64,000 nt of DNA, from the NCBI GenBank assembly GCA_944800085.1, contig CALYLO010000008.1, positions 248,001 through 312,000 on the forward strand, read 5' to 3'. Source of the stretch: Paenibacillus melissococcoides. GTDB lineage: Bacteria > Bacillota > Bacilli > Paenibacillales > Paenibacillaceae. Position numbers and translations under genes: made by a program. The notes beneath the pieces are model-generated. The model searched no databases. It was given only the letters and a program-made list of their open reading frames with translations, and had not been told where the DNA came from. Shown piece by piece: positions 7,214 to 16,076 of this stretch. Numbering within the stretch: the stretch's first letter is position 1; each line of letters begins with the position of its first letter.

Positions 7214-9346
7214 ATGAAATCACTCGTTCTGGCAGAAAAGCCTTCGGTCGCGCGGGAGCTCGCGCGCGTGCTCGGATGCCGCAACTCGCATAAAACGTAT
7301 TTTGAAGGTTCCGATTATGTCGTCACCTGGGCGCTTGGTCATCTCGTCGGGCTGGCGGAGCCGGAAGATTACGATAAGAAATACCAGACCTGGCGTCTGG
7401 AAGATCTGCCGATCATTCCCGATCGGATGAAATTGAAGGTGCTGCGGGAATCGTCCCACCAATTCAAGGCCGTGCAGCAGCTCTGCAAGCGTCAGGACCT
7501 GAAGGATCTGATTATCGCGACCGACGCGGCGCGCGAAGGGGAACTGCTCGCCCGCTGGATTATGCAGATGGTGAAGTGGAACAAGCCGTTCCGCCGTCTC
7601 TGGATCTCTTCCCAGACGGACAAGGCGATTCGGGAGGGCTTCCGCCAATTGAAGCCGGGCAAGGCGTTCGATCGGCTGTATGAATCGGCCCGCTGCCGCG
7701 CCGAGGCCGATTGGCTCATCGGCTTGAATGTGACGCGGGCGCTGACGGCCAAATTCGAGACCCCGCTGTCCGCCGGCCGGGTGCAGACGCCGACGCTGGC
7801 GATGCTGATGAAGCGCGAGGAGGAGATTCGGGAATTCCAATCGCAGGAATATGAGACGGTTCACGCCGACTTCGGCGGCTTCGAGGCCGCATGGCGCGCT
7901 CCCGGCGGGGATGCCCGCCTGTTCCGGCTGGAGGACGCCGCGGCGCTGGCCGAGAAGCTGAGAGGGCGCGAAGCGGCGATCTCCGGCTTGAAGAAGACGG
8001 AGAAGAGCGAGCCGCATCCGCTCGCTTATGATTTGACCGAGCTGCAGCGGGACGCGAACCGGCGCTACGGCTTCTCCGCGAAGCAGACGTCGAATGTGCT
8101 GCAGCGCTTGTACGAGCAGCACAAGCTGGTGACGTATCCGCGCACGGACAGCCGCTACCTGTCTTCCGATATGACGGGTACGCTGCCCGAACGGCTGGAC
8201 GCGATGGCCGTCGGCCCGTACGCCGCGATCGCGAAGCCGCTCCTGCGCGGAAAGCTGCATGTGACGAAGCGCATCGTCGATGACGCGAAGGTGACGGACC
8301 ACCACGCGATCATCCCGACGGATGAGCCGCTGCGGCTGGCCAATCTGTCGCCGGAGGAGCGCAAGCTCTATGATTTGATCGCGCGCCGCTTCCTGGCCTT
8401 GTTCCTGCCTCCGGTTCGTTACGAGCAGGTCGCGGTCACGATCGACATGGGCGGGGAGCTGCTGCACGCGAAAGGCAAGACAGTCATCGACAACGGCTGG
8501 AAAAAGGCGTATGAGAACGATTGGGATATGACGGATGACGAGGACGATGCCGATGAAGCGGGCCGGGCCGAGCAGCGCCTGCCGAGCCTCGCTCAAGGCC
8601 AGCGGCTGCAGGCGAAGCGCGTCTTCACCCGGCGCGGACGGACGAAGCCGCCCGCAAGGTATACCGAAGCCACGCTGCTGACCCAGATGGAGAAATACGG
8701 GCTCGGCACGCCGGCGACCCGGGCGGATATTATCGAGAAGCTGGTCTCCTCCGACACGATCGAACGACAGGGCTCTTCGCTCCAGCCGACCGGCAAGGGG
8801 AGCCAGCTCATCAAGCTCGTGTCCGAGCAGCTTCGGTCGCCGGCGCTGACGGCACAGTGGGAGCGCGAGCTGGAGCAGATTGCCCGCGGATCGGCCCATA
8901 CGTCCGCCTTCATGGCGGACATTCGCAAGATGACGGAGCAGCTTGTGAGCGAAGTGAAGCGGAGCCAGGCGGAGTATAAGCCGCATAATCTGACGAACAG
9001 CCATTGCCCGGACTGCGGATCGCGGCTGATGGAGCGCAAGGGGAAGCGGGGCAAGTGGCTCATCTGCTCGAACAAGTCATGCGAGTACCGGCGCTCGGCG
9101 GAGAAAAATCTGTCGAACCGGCGCTGCCCGCAATGCCATAAAAAAATGGAATTTAAAATCGGCAAAGCCGGCAAATTCGTGCAGTGTCTTCCTTGCAACA
9201 TTACGGAGAAGCTGGAGGAAGGCGGCGGCAGAATCAAGAAGCATGAAGAGCGGCGGCTGGTGAAGCAATTCGAGAAGCAGGAGCCGCTCGGCAACAATCT
9301 GGGCGAGCTGCTTAAGGCGGCGCTGGCGAAGCAGGACGGCGAATAA
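7214..9346 (+). CDS. topB: DNA topoisomerase III (type IA)
   Basis: Type IA topoisomerase of 710 aa that relaxes and decatenates single-strand-containing DNA. The N-terminal Toprim domain shows SLVLAEKPSVARELA and TDAAREGELLARW. The active-site Tyr lies in LVTYPRTDSRYLSSDM (about residue 312), and the CAP-like domain carries SAGRVQTPTLAMLMKREEEI. The C-terminus has zinc-ribbon Cys pairs (CPDCGSRLM, CSNKSCEYRRS, CPQCHKKM, CLPC), fewer domains than TopA. AAGGAAGGA precedes the ATG. A chromosomal TopB of normal Bacillus-type length. Confidence 0.96.
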   Translation: MKSLVLAEKPSVARELARVLGCRNSHKTYFEGSDYVVTWALGHLVGLAEPEDYDKKYQTWRLEDLPIIPDRMKLKVLRESSHQFKAVQQLCKRQDLKDLIIATDAAREGELLARWIMQMVKWNKPFRRLWISSQTDKAIREGFRQLKPGKAFDRLYESARCRAEADWLIGLNVTRALTAKFETPLSAGRVQTPTLAMLMKREEEIREFQSQEYETVHADFGGFEAAWRAPGGDARLFRLEDAAALAEKLRGREAAISGLKKTEKSEPHPLAYDLTELQRDANRRYGFSAKQTSNVLQRLYEQHKLVTYPRTDSRYLSSDMTGTLPERLDAMAVGPYAAIAKPLLRGKLHVTKRIVDDAKVTDHHAIIPTDEPLRLANLSPEERKLYDLIARRFLALFLPPVRYEQVAVTIDMGGELLHAKGKTVIDNGWKKAYENDWDMTDDEDDADEAGRAEQRLPSLAQGQRLQAKRVFTRRGRTKPPARYTEATLLTQMEKYGLGTPATRADIIEKLVSSDTIERQGSSLQPTGKGSQLIKLVSEQLRSPALTAQWERELEQIARGSAHTSAFMADIRKMTEQLVSEVKRSQAEYKPHNLTNSHCPDCGSRLMERKGKRGKWLICSNKSCEYRRSAEKNLSNRRCPQCHKKMEFKIGKAGKFVQCLPCNITEKLEEGGGRIKKHEERRLVKQFEKQEPLGNNLGELLKAALAKQDGE

Positions 9347-9383
9347 CGAAGCGGAAGCGAAGAAGATAAGGGGGCAAGAAGCG

Positions 9384-10373
9384 ATGCGGATCGTCATATT
9401 GGACGGCCACGCGCTCCATCCCGGCGATCTGAGCTGGGACGTGCTGCGAACGGCGGCCGCGGAAGCGTTGGGCATGCCTGCGGCAGAGGTGCAGGTGGAG
9501 GCGCATGCGCGGACGGACAGGGAGGAGATCGAAGCCCGGGCGCAAGGGGCGGATATCGTGCTCACGAATAAGACGCCGCTGTCCGCGGAGACGCTGCGGA
9601 AGCTGCCGTCGCTCCGCTATATCGGCGTGTTGGCGACCGGCTACGACATCGTCGATGTCGATGCGGCGAAGTCGCTGGGCATCACCGTGACGAACGTGCC
9701 GGGATACGGAGCGGACAATGTTGCGCAGTTCGTCTTCGCCCTGCTGCTGGCCTGGTGCCACCGTGTGGAAGCCCATGACCGTTCGGTGAAGCGGGGCGGC
9801 TGGTCCCGCCAGCCGGATTTCAGCTACTGGCTGTCGCCGCAGACGGAATTGGCCGGCAGGACGTTCGGCATCATCGGCTACGGGCAGATTGGACGCAAGG
9901 TGGCCGTGCTGGCCCGGGCCTTCGGGATGAAGGTCATCGCATCCACTCGCACCGTGCCGGAGGGCGAGACCGGCATTCGGTTCGTCAGCCGGGATGAGCT
10001 GCTGGCCGAGGCCGATGTCGTGTCGCTTCATTGCCCGCTGGCCGAAGAGACGCGAGGCATGGTCAACCGGGCCTTCATCGCGAAGATGAAGTGGACGGCG
10101 GTGCTCATCAATACATCCCGCGGCGGGCTGCTGCATGAGCAGGACGTGGCCGACGCGCTGCGGGAAGGGCGGCTCTGCGGCGTGCTGCTGGATGTGCTCG
10201 CGGAGGAGCCGCCGCAGGCATCGCATCCGCTGCTCATGCCTCATCAGCGGCTCATCGTCACGCCCCATATGGCCTGGGCCTCGCAAGCTGCCCGGCAGCG
10301 CCTGCTCGCGATTGCCGCTGATAATATTCAAGCTTATCTGTCAGGAGCGTCGCAGCATGTCGTCCACCGCTAG
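9384..10373 (+). CDS. D-isomer-specific 2-hydroxyacid dehydrogenase
   Basis: NAD(P)-dependent oxidoreductase of 329 aa that interconverts a 2-oxoacid and a D-2-hydroxyacid, most like glycerate/hydroxypyruvate reductases. The Rossmann motif GIIGYGQIGRKVA starts about residue 158. Catalytic Arg, Glu and His lie in NTSRGGLLHEQD, DVLAEEPP and VTPHMAWAS. It lies 37 bp after topB in the same orientation and is followed by a clear terminator, so the two may share a transcript. Exact substrate is not fixed by sequence. Confidence 0.9.
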   Translation: MRIVILDGHALHPGDLSWDVLRTAAAEALGMPAAEVQVEAHARTDREEIEARAQGADIVLTNKTPLSAETLRKLPSLRYIGVLATGYDIVDVDAAKSLGITVTNVPGYGADNVAQFVFALLLAWCHRVEAHDRSVKRGGWSRQPDFSYWLSPQTELAGRTFGIIGYGQIGRKVAVLARAFGMKVIASTRTVPEGETGIRFVSRDELLAEADVVSLHCPLAEETRGMVNRAFIAKMKWTAVLINTSRGGLLHEQDVADALREGRLCGVLLDVLAEEPPQASHPLLMPHQRLIVTPHMAWASQAARQRLLAIAADNIQAYLSGASQHVVHR

Positions 10374-10410
10374 CGGATGGCGGCAAGATAACGGCGCAGA
10401 TCAAGATTGG

Positions 10411-10439
10411 CCCGGGATTCGTTCCCGGGTCATTTTTTT
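10411..10439 (+). terminator. Rho-independent terminator after the hydroxyacid dehydrogenase
   Basis: CCCGGGA (10411-10417) pairs with TCCCGGG (10423-10429) across a TTCGT loop and is followed by CATTTTTTT. Confidence 0.9.
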
Positions 10440-10748
10440 GGCATGCATGAATATAAATAGTTGGGGCGGACCTGAATGCGGCAAGCGTCGAGGCTTCGTC
10501 CCAGAGGCGAATTCGCCGCGAACACGCATTGTTTCCTTTCCCGATCCAGCTGTTTCAGCAGGTGATTTTCCTCCGTTCTTCTATCCGCTCGAATCTCGAT
10601 TCCTACCATATTTTTTCTGTGAAATGGTAACAACATTGTTTATATTAATCCCGCTTATTTTCCCTTTTTGTCATGTTTCTGTAATGTCAAAATGCTAGAC
10701 TTGTATTATAGTAGTGTCGAAAGAAGGAGAAGGAAGTGGAGAAAGAGC
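10440..10748. other. AT-rich intergenic region with probable promoter
   Basis: This 300 bp stretch after the terminator holds no supported gene. Near its right end TATTAT at 10704-10709 is a candidate -10 element for the deacetylase gene, about 40 bp before its start; the -35 element is unclear. Confidence 0.4.
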
Positions 10749-11606
10749 ATGAATGATCGAAACGTGATGTCGAGAAGCACACGGAAGCGGAAGAGCAAGA
10801 AAAGATGGATCGGACGGACCGTATTATTGCTGCTTGTTGTGGGCATTTGCTATGGCGCATACTCGGTCGCTAAGAGTTTGATAGGAACCGGCACGGCGTC
10901 CGCGACCGGCAGCGAACTGGTTGTCACGGAAGTCGCCGCCTTCGCATCGGCAGCGGTCGAGAAGGAAGTGCCGAAGGAGTATAACGGCATGACCCGCAAG
11001 GTCGCCTATCTTACATTCGATGACGGTCCAAGCAAGTATTCGAACGACATGCTGGATCTGTTGGACCAACACGGTATCAAAGCGACGTTCTTCATGCTTG
11101 GCGACAATATGAGAACCTATCCCGACGCGGTGAAGCGGATCGTGGAAGACGGCCATTATCCGGGGCTTCACAGCATGTCGCATGACTACAATAAGCTGTA
11201 CAAGAGCGGCAGTTCGGACAATTTTATCAAGGAATTCCAGGAAGCGCAGGGCATCGTGAACGATATCACCGGCGTCACGCCGACGCTTATCCGCGCTCCT
11301 TACGGCAGCGCTCCGCAGATCGGGGAATCGTTCCGGGGCGATATCGCGCAGGCCGGATTCAAGATGTGGGACTGGACGCTCGACTCGCTCGACTGGCAAT
11401 ATGTCGGGCAGCCGAACCGGATCCTGGAGCAGGTCAAGGCAGGATTGACGGAGGACGTGGAGGTCATCCTGATGCACGATCGCCAGCAGACGCTGGAAGC
11501 ATTGCCGTCGATCATCGAGTATATCCAGAGCAAAGGGTACGAGTTCGAGGTCTATGATCCGAACGCTCACTTTGTATGCAATTTCCACCATGACAAGCGT
11601 CTGTAG
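10749..11606 (+). CDS. Membrane-anchored polysaccharide deacetylase (NodB domain)
   Basis: Carbohydrate esterase family 4 enzyme of 285 aa, likely acting on N-acetylglucosamine in peptidoglycan or another wall polymer. The N-terminus has a very basic region (RSTRKRKSKKRWIGR) and a membrane anchor (TVLLLLVVGICYGAYSVA). The NodB domain shows motif 1 TFDDGPSKYS, motif 2 HSMSHDYNKL (HSxxH metal site), motif 3 RAPYGSA, and later LDSLDWQY and VILMHDRQ. Metal-binding Asp and both His are present. The ATG at 10749 follows GTGGAG. The YkyA lipoprotein gene is 23 bp downstream, so the pair probably serves the wall together. Confidence 0.92.
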   Translation: MNDRNVMSRSTRKRKSKKRWIGRTVLLLLVVGICYGAYSVAKSLIGTGTASATGSELVVTEVAAFASAAVEKEVPKEYNGMTRKVAYLTFDDGPSKYSNDMLDLLDQHGIKATFFMLGDNMRTYPDAVKRIVEDGHYPGLHSMSHDYNKLYKSGSSDNFIKEFQEAQGIVNDITGVTPTLIRAPYGSAPQIGESFRGDIAQAGFKMWDWTLDSLDWQYVGQPNRILEQVKAGLTEDVEVILMHDRQQTLEALPSIIEYIQSKGYEFEVYDPNAHFVCNFHHDKRL

Positions 11607-11629
11607 CAGGAACTAGGGAGGTACGAAGA

Positions 11630-12364
11630 GTGGCAGGATTGAGAACATGGGGCGCAGCGGCGGCGTTATTGTCCATCGCCGTAGCGATGTCGGGATGCGG
11701 CGCATCGCCGACGACGCAAATTTTCGACCGGTTCGAGAAGGCTTCATCGACGGAAGTGAACGTGCCGGCCGCGATGAGCTCGCTAAAAACCCTTGAAGAT
11801 AAAGATGAGAAGCACTACATTTCGATTATTAATCAAGGCAAGCAGGACAACCGCAACGTGCAGACGCTGATCGACAATACGAATCAGGCGCTCGCCGAGC
11901 GCAAGCAGGTGCTGGAGCAGATGAAGGCCCAGTTGGACGAGGCGCGCGATCAGATTGGCGAGATGGACGGCATCATCGCGAATCTGAAGGAAGAGGAGCT
12001 GAAGAAGCCGGCGGAAGAAGCCTATCAAGCTTACGTGAAGCGGTATGACACGTTCAAGTCGCTCTTCGAGAGCTACGAGAAGTGGATTGAACACGAGCAG
12101 TCGCTGTACGAGCAGCTGAAGTCGGAGGATACGAAGCTGAAGTCCATTAATAAGGCGGTCGCGGAACGGAATGAAGCTTACCGCCAGGTCGAGGAATTGA
12201 AGAAGCAGTTCAACGATTACACGACGCAGTTCAATACGCTCAAATCGGATTTCTACGAGAAGGCGGGCTTGCAGGTGAAGAAGCCTGAGCAGCCGAAGGA
12301 AGATGACGACTCCGTAGATCCTGAATTGGAAATTCCGCCAATCGAGAACGACGGCAGCGAATGA
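11630..12364 (+). CDS. YkyA-family putative cell-wall-binding lipoprotein
   Basis: Lipoprotein of 244 aa with lipobox MSGC at residue 22 after a short signal. The mature part is almost all long charged heptad-like helices (residues about 75-215) rich in Glu, Lys and Gln, as expected for a coiled coil. The tail is acidic and Pro-containing (PEQPKEDDDSVDPELEIPPIE). It matches the YkyA family, whose function is not established. GTG start at 11630 with AGGGAGG upstream. Likely co-transcribed with the polysaccharide deacetylase. Confidence 0.85.
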   Translation: MAGLRTWGAAAALLSIAVAMSGCGASPTTQIFDRFEKASSTEVNVPAAMSSLKTLEDKDEKHYISIINQGKQDNRNVQTLIDNTNQALAERKQVLEQMKAQLDEARDQIGEMDGIIANLKEEELKKPAEEAYQAYVKRYDTFKSLFESYEKWIEHEQSLYEQLKSEDTKLKSINKAVAERNEAYRQVEELKKQFNDYTTQFNTLKSDFYEKAGLQVKKPEQPKEDDDSVDPELEIPPIENDGSE

Positions 12365-12665
12365 TCCAATGCATAGCCCTCATCGCTTTTTCTCCGTCCT
12401 GCAGGCGGCGGAATGGCGGCGGGGGCTTTTTTAGCCGTTGCGACAAACTGTTGCATGTGCCGATGCGGAGACGATAGGATCAAAAAAAGGGAGTGTCTCA
12501 CAGGCACTGCAAAATGATGGAGATGACGAGGTAACAGAGAATGTGGATGCGGGAAAAACGGCGGCGCGAAAACCGGTGGAAGATGGATGAAGCAGTGAAA
12601 TGCTGCGTGGATGCATCAATTTCTGCTCTTTAAGCCGCTATTTGATGAAATTCCTGCAAAAGTAC

Positions 12666-14177
12666 CACTAGCGTTGCATCAATCTTTTTACGAAAATTTC
12701 TATCCCATAAGTCTCTATATTTGTAACTTATTGAACTATATTCATGGACAAAAATAAAGAAATCTCCTATTGTTGAGTTACCCTAACGTTATCCATAAAA
12801 CGCCTCAACAAAGGAGATTTCTTATGGATAACGTACCGAATCATAACGTCATTTGTCAATGCCTAAAATGGTTACATGTCCATTCTACTCGACACGAGTC
12901 ATTGGAGTACCGGGCCCAAAAGCTGTTTGTCGGCTCTTCGACACTCTTATTTGTAGAGGCACAGCTTCAGCAACGAGACTCATACAAAGTCATGTCAGAG
13001 CATGTAGCGGCTAATCCTGAATTTCAAGATCTTCTGGGTCTCAAGAGCATAAGCGCTTCTCAACTATCGCGGAAGCTGAAACGGCTGCCTATGGAGTATC
13101 TTCAGACGCTCTTTTTCTCGCTCATTGATCGAATCAAGCAACTTACAAAAGGGAAACGCGGCATTACGCCTGGTATTGGGAAACTCAAGCTAATCGATTC
13201 ATCGGGAATTACACTACCTCCCATTCTCGCGAAATGGTCCTATTGTTCCAAAAGTAGCCATGGCGTGAAGATGCACACCTCCTTGGTCGTTGCGGACTCC
13301 AAAACGATGTATCCAGACAAGATCGTCGCTTCAACCAAAGATGTAGCCGATCATGAAGTCGTGTTGGAATTTACAGTGGATAAAGATGCGACCTACGTGA
13401 TGGACCGAGGATACCAGGTATACGACCATTTTCAGAAATGGGTAGAGGATAAGATTAAATTTGTTTGCCGCGTCAAGCAAAAGAGCCGGTTAACGATCAT
13501 CAGAAAAAGAGACCTCCCCAAAAGGCAGAATGGGTTTATCCTTGATGCTGATGTGACGATGCCGGAGCTGCCAGCGGTTCTGCGTTTGATTGAGTTTAAG
13601 GATGACCAAGGGCGTACCTATCGAATTGTAACGAATCGATTTGACTTATCCGCACATCAAATTGCCGAGATTTATCGAAATCGCTGGCATATTGAGTTGT
13701 TTTTTAAATGGGTCAAGCAGAATATTCGATTGGTAAAACCCCACGGTTATACGGCCGAAGCGATTTGGAACCAAATGTATATTGCTTTAATCGCGTATGC
13801 TCTCTGTTTGCTGATTAAATTAACACTGGACTGTAAAAAGTCGACATGGGACCTCCTCCAGTTGATTCGCATCTATGCGGAAAAACCATGGGAAAATTTG
13901 ATCGCTGCACTCAACCGCAAGCCGACTCGAACATCTAGAGGTCGACCAAAGCGAAATGGGAGACGTCCGAAAAAGGCAACAAAGTCGATGAAACCGAGAC
14001 TGATTGTGACGTAATGACAAACGAAAACGATTTTTACATATAATGGATAACGCGTAGGGTCTGTTTCCAGCTCGACTTTTTTAGACTTAGCGCGGACATC
14101 GCAAATGTAAATATATATCATATATTGATGTTAATTGAAATTAGATTATGAACTAACCGCTCGATGCAACGCTAGTG
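12666..14177 (+). mobile_element. Complete IS4-family insertion sequence (1512 bp)
   Basis: Perfect 15-bp terminal inverted repeats, CACTAGCGTTGCATC at 12666-12680 and its complement GATGCAACGCTAGTG at 14163-14177. The flanks carry a 9-bp direct duplication CAAAAGTAC (12657-12665 and 14178-14186). A single intact transposase gene fills the element, so it may still be active. It sits inside repeat copy A. Confidence 0.95.
12824..14014 (+). CDS. IS4-family transposase
   Basis: DDE transposase of 396 aa. The C-terminal signature YRNRWHIELFFKWVK matches the IS4 Y-(2)-R-(3)-E-(6)-K motif exactly, supplying the catalytic Glu. Upstream catalytic Asp candidates are in LKLIDSSGITLP and TYVMDRGYQVYD. 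The basic C-terminus (TRTSRGRPKRNGRRPKK) suits DNA binding. The ATG at 12824 is preceded by AAAGGAG; upstream in-frame codons have no such site. It looks full length and undamaged. Confidence 0.95.
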   Translation: MDNVPNHNVICQCLKWLHVHSTRHESLEYRAQKLFVGSSTLLFVEAQLQQRDSYKVMSEHVAANPEFQDLLGLKSISASQLSRKLKRLPMEYLQTLFFSLIDRIKQLTKGKRGITPGIGKLKLIDSSGITLPPILAKWSYCSKSSHGVKMHTSLVVADSKTMYPDKIVASTKDVADHEVVLEFTVDKDATYVMDRGYQVYDHFQKWVEDKIKFVCRVKQKSRLTIIRKRDLPKRQNGFILDADVTMPELPAVLRLIEFKDDQGRTYRIVTNRFDLSAHQIAEIYRNRWHIELFFKWVKQNIRLVKPHGYTAEAIWNQMYIALIAYALCLLIKLTLDCKKSTWDLLQLIRIYAEKPWENLIAALNRKPTRTSRGRPKRNGRRPKKATKSMKPRLIVT

Positions 14178-14405
14178 CAAAAGTACATGATGTTCATCGA
14201 TTTTTGTCTTTTATCGATTGGATAGTCAGAAATTGATGCCGTTTTGCAGGATTCCATGTAACGGAGTACACGTCAAAAAGGAAAAGTGTAGTTTTGCAGT
14301 TTTTCGGCGAGTCGAGCTTTGAGAATCAGGGGGGGCTGTCTCACTGTAGTGAAATACTACTTTGGGGACACCCCCTTCGAACGAACTGGTTGGACGGGTT
14401 GCGTG

Positions 14406-14615
14406 TCACCCCCATGTCTTGTTCACGAATTCGGCAGCGATGAGAAAGACGATGTAGGAGACGATAGCGGATGCAATGTACGTGATGCCGATCTTCACAC
14501 GCTGCTGGAAGAGACGGACGATTCCCAGGCTGACGAGCGGACACACGATAAGCAGAAAAAACAGCACCGTCACGAACATCTGCGGGCTTATGGAACTGAT
14601 ATCGACGTATGTCAT
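14406..14615 (-). CDS. Small two-helix membrane protein of unknown function
   Basis: A 69-aa protein with two hydrophobic segments (about residues 11-34 and 43-64) joined by a short basic loop (RLFQQRVK). A good ribosome site, AGAGGTGA, lies 8 nt before the ATG. I do not recognise a family. The right end of repeat copy A lies 28 bp beyond its stop codon. Confidence 0.7.
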   Translation of the reverse strand: MTYVDISSISPQMFVTVLFFLLIVCPLVSLGIVRLFQQRVKIGITYIASAIVSYIVFLIAAEFVNKTWG

Positions 14616-14996
14616 GAATAATCACCTCTTGAACCGATGGTTGAGCGTTGCTCCTGACTATTGCACATCTATAACCAAATGTAGCCTTCCCTATGCAGTG
14701 ATATACATCACAGTATCATTATAACGATTTGCCGTTCCCGAGTCTTCCATTATGATTGCAAGATTAAGGCGATTTTGAGGCGAAATTGGAGAAGAATGCT
14801 GCGGCGACGCTGTTGAAGGCAGCCGCAGAGGCCGTTTTGCGCCTTCGAACCGTGGCCCGCCGGATAGAATCTCTTTCTCTTTGTTTGCGGGAAATTTATA
14901 ATTCGGTGATTTTTTCACGCAAAAGATCGGTCCCTCTCGTGCTATAATACGAATCAAACATAGCTATTCGACTAGAGGGAAGGGCAGGAAACCAGC
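14616..14996. other. Divergent intergenic region
   Basis: The gap separates the small membrane-protein gene (minus) from the ROK kinase (plus). TATAAT at 14943-14948 is a likely -10 for the kinase, 50 bp ahead of its ATG; no good -35 is visible. Nothing else is supported. Confidence 0.45.
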
Positions 14997-15980
14997 ATGT
15001 ACTATATGGTAGGGATCGATGTCGGCGGCACGAATATCGTGTGCGGCCTGGTGAATGAGCGGTATGAATTGGTTGGAAAGCTGAAGCAGCCTACGGAAGC
15101 GGCGCTCGGCGTCGACCATGTTTTGAACAAGATCGCCAATATGATTGACGAACTGTTCGTTCAGTTCGAGGCGGATCGCAGCCGCCTCCTGGCTGTCGGC
15201 GCGGGAATTCCGGGGTTCATCGATCCGGAGCGCGGCGTGAGCCTTTTCGCCTCCAATCTGAAATGGCATAATGTAGACGTCTCCGGGCGGCTCAGCGCCA
15301 AGGCGGGCGTGCCGGTCTTCATCGACAACGATGTCCGCATGTACGTCTATGGGGAAGCGATGAGCGGAGCCGGCCGGGGGGCTGGCGTCGTGCACGGCGT
15401 CACCATCGGGACCGGACTGGCGGCGGCGACTGTCGTGCGAGGGGAGCTCTATTACGGAAGCGGATTCATGGCGGGAGAGCTGGGCCATGTCGCGATCCCG
15501 GGCGAGACGACCCCGTGCGGATGCGGGCTGACCGGCTGCCTGGAGACGGTGGTCTCGGCGACAGGCATCGTGCGCCAAGCGAAGCAAGCGCTGGAGGGAG
15601 GTCGCGATAGTCTGCTGAGCGGCGCATACGAGCGGGGAGAGCTGACCGCGGCCCATGTGTCGCAAGCCTATGACGAAGGGGATGCGCTGGCTATCGAGAT
15701 TATGGAATATACCGGCCAGGTGCTCGGCACCGGACTGTCGTATTCCATCTCGCTGCTGAGCCCGGATGTCCTCGTCATCGGCGGCGGCGGCGCCATGGCC
15801 GGCGACCGGCTGCTGAAGCCGGTGCGGGAGACGCTGTCCCGCTCCGTCTATCACGGCTATCTGGAGCGGCTCACGATTCGCCAGGGCGAATTAATCGATG
15901 ACGGAGGCGTCATCGGCAGCGCGGCGTTCGCCAAGAGCCGGGCCGACAAGCTGCGGCAGTCAGGCGAATTAAGCTGGTAA
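14997..15980 (+). CDS. ROK-family sugar kinase (glucokinase-like)
   Basis: Sugar kinase of 327 aa. N-terminal phosphate-binding MVGIDVGGTNIVCG, catalytic Asp in FIDNDVRMY, second phosphate motif VTIGTGLAAATV, and the ROK zinc site GELGHVAIP...CGCGLTGCLE are all present. SATGIVRQAKQAL follows, as in Bacillus GlcK. The residues after the catalytic Asp (VRMYVYGE rather than ANxAALGE) differ from standard glucokinases, so the sugar may not be glucose. It is followed 97 bp later by KDPG aldolase. Confidence 0.85.
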   Translation: MYYMVGIDVGGTNIVCGLVNERYELVGKLKQPTEAALGVDHVLNKIANMIDELFVQFEADRSRLLAVGAGIPGFIDPERGVSLFASNLKWHNVDVSGRLSAKAGVPVFIDNDVRMYVYGEAMSGAGRGAGVVHGVTIGTGLAAATVVRGELYYGSGFMAGELGHVAIPGETTPCGCGLTGCLETVVSATGIVRQAKQALEGGRDSLLSGAYERGELTAAHVSQAYDEGDALAIEIMEYTGQVLGTGLSYSISLLSPDVLVIGGGGAMAGDRLLKPVRETLSRSVYHGYLERLTIRQGELIDDGGVIGSAAFAKSRADKLRQSGELSW

Positions 15981-16076
15981 ATCGAGTCGGAGCCTCGTCT
16001 CTGCGCGAAGCGAACACATAGCCCAGCGGCTATACCTGGGCTGAACTAGAACTAAAGCCGGGAAGGGGGCGGGAAG

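Larger units (their letters stand above)
12487..14377. repeat. MITE-like repeat, copy A, split by an IS4-family insertion
   Basis: Without the IS4 element and its 9-bp duplication this is a 370-bp sequence nearly identical to copy B at 52374-52737. Left end AAGGGAGTGTCTCACAGG and right end GGGGACACCCCCTT form terminal inverted repeats, with one mismatch compared with copy B. There is no convincing coding capacity. It lies between ykyA and the 3' end of a small membrane-protein gene. Most likely a non-autonomous element (inference). Confidence 0.8.

Noticed and set aside
7220..9004. 594-codon open frame on the minus strand across topB
   Set aside because: It is the antisense shadow of a well-defined topoisomerase gene in GC-rich DNA, without ribosome site or family motifs.
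12431..12619. Short minus-strand frame at the left end of repeat copy A, similar to one at 52254-52508
   Set aside because: The similarity comes from the repeated DNA itself; there is no ribosome site and the frame extends into unrelated flanks.
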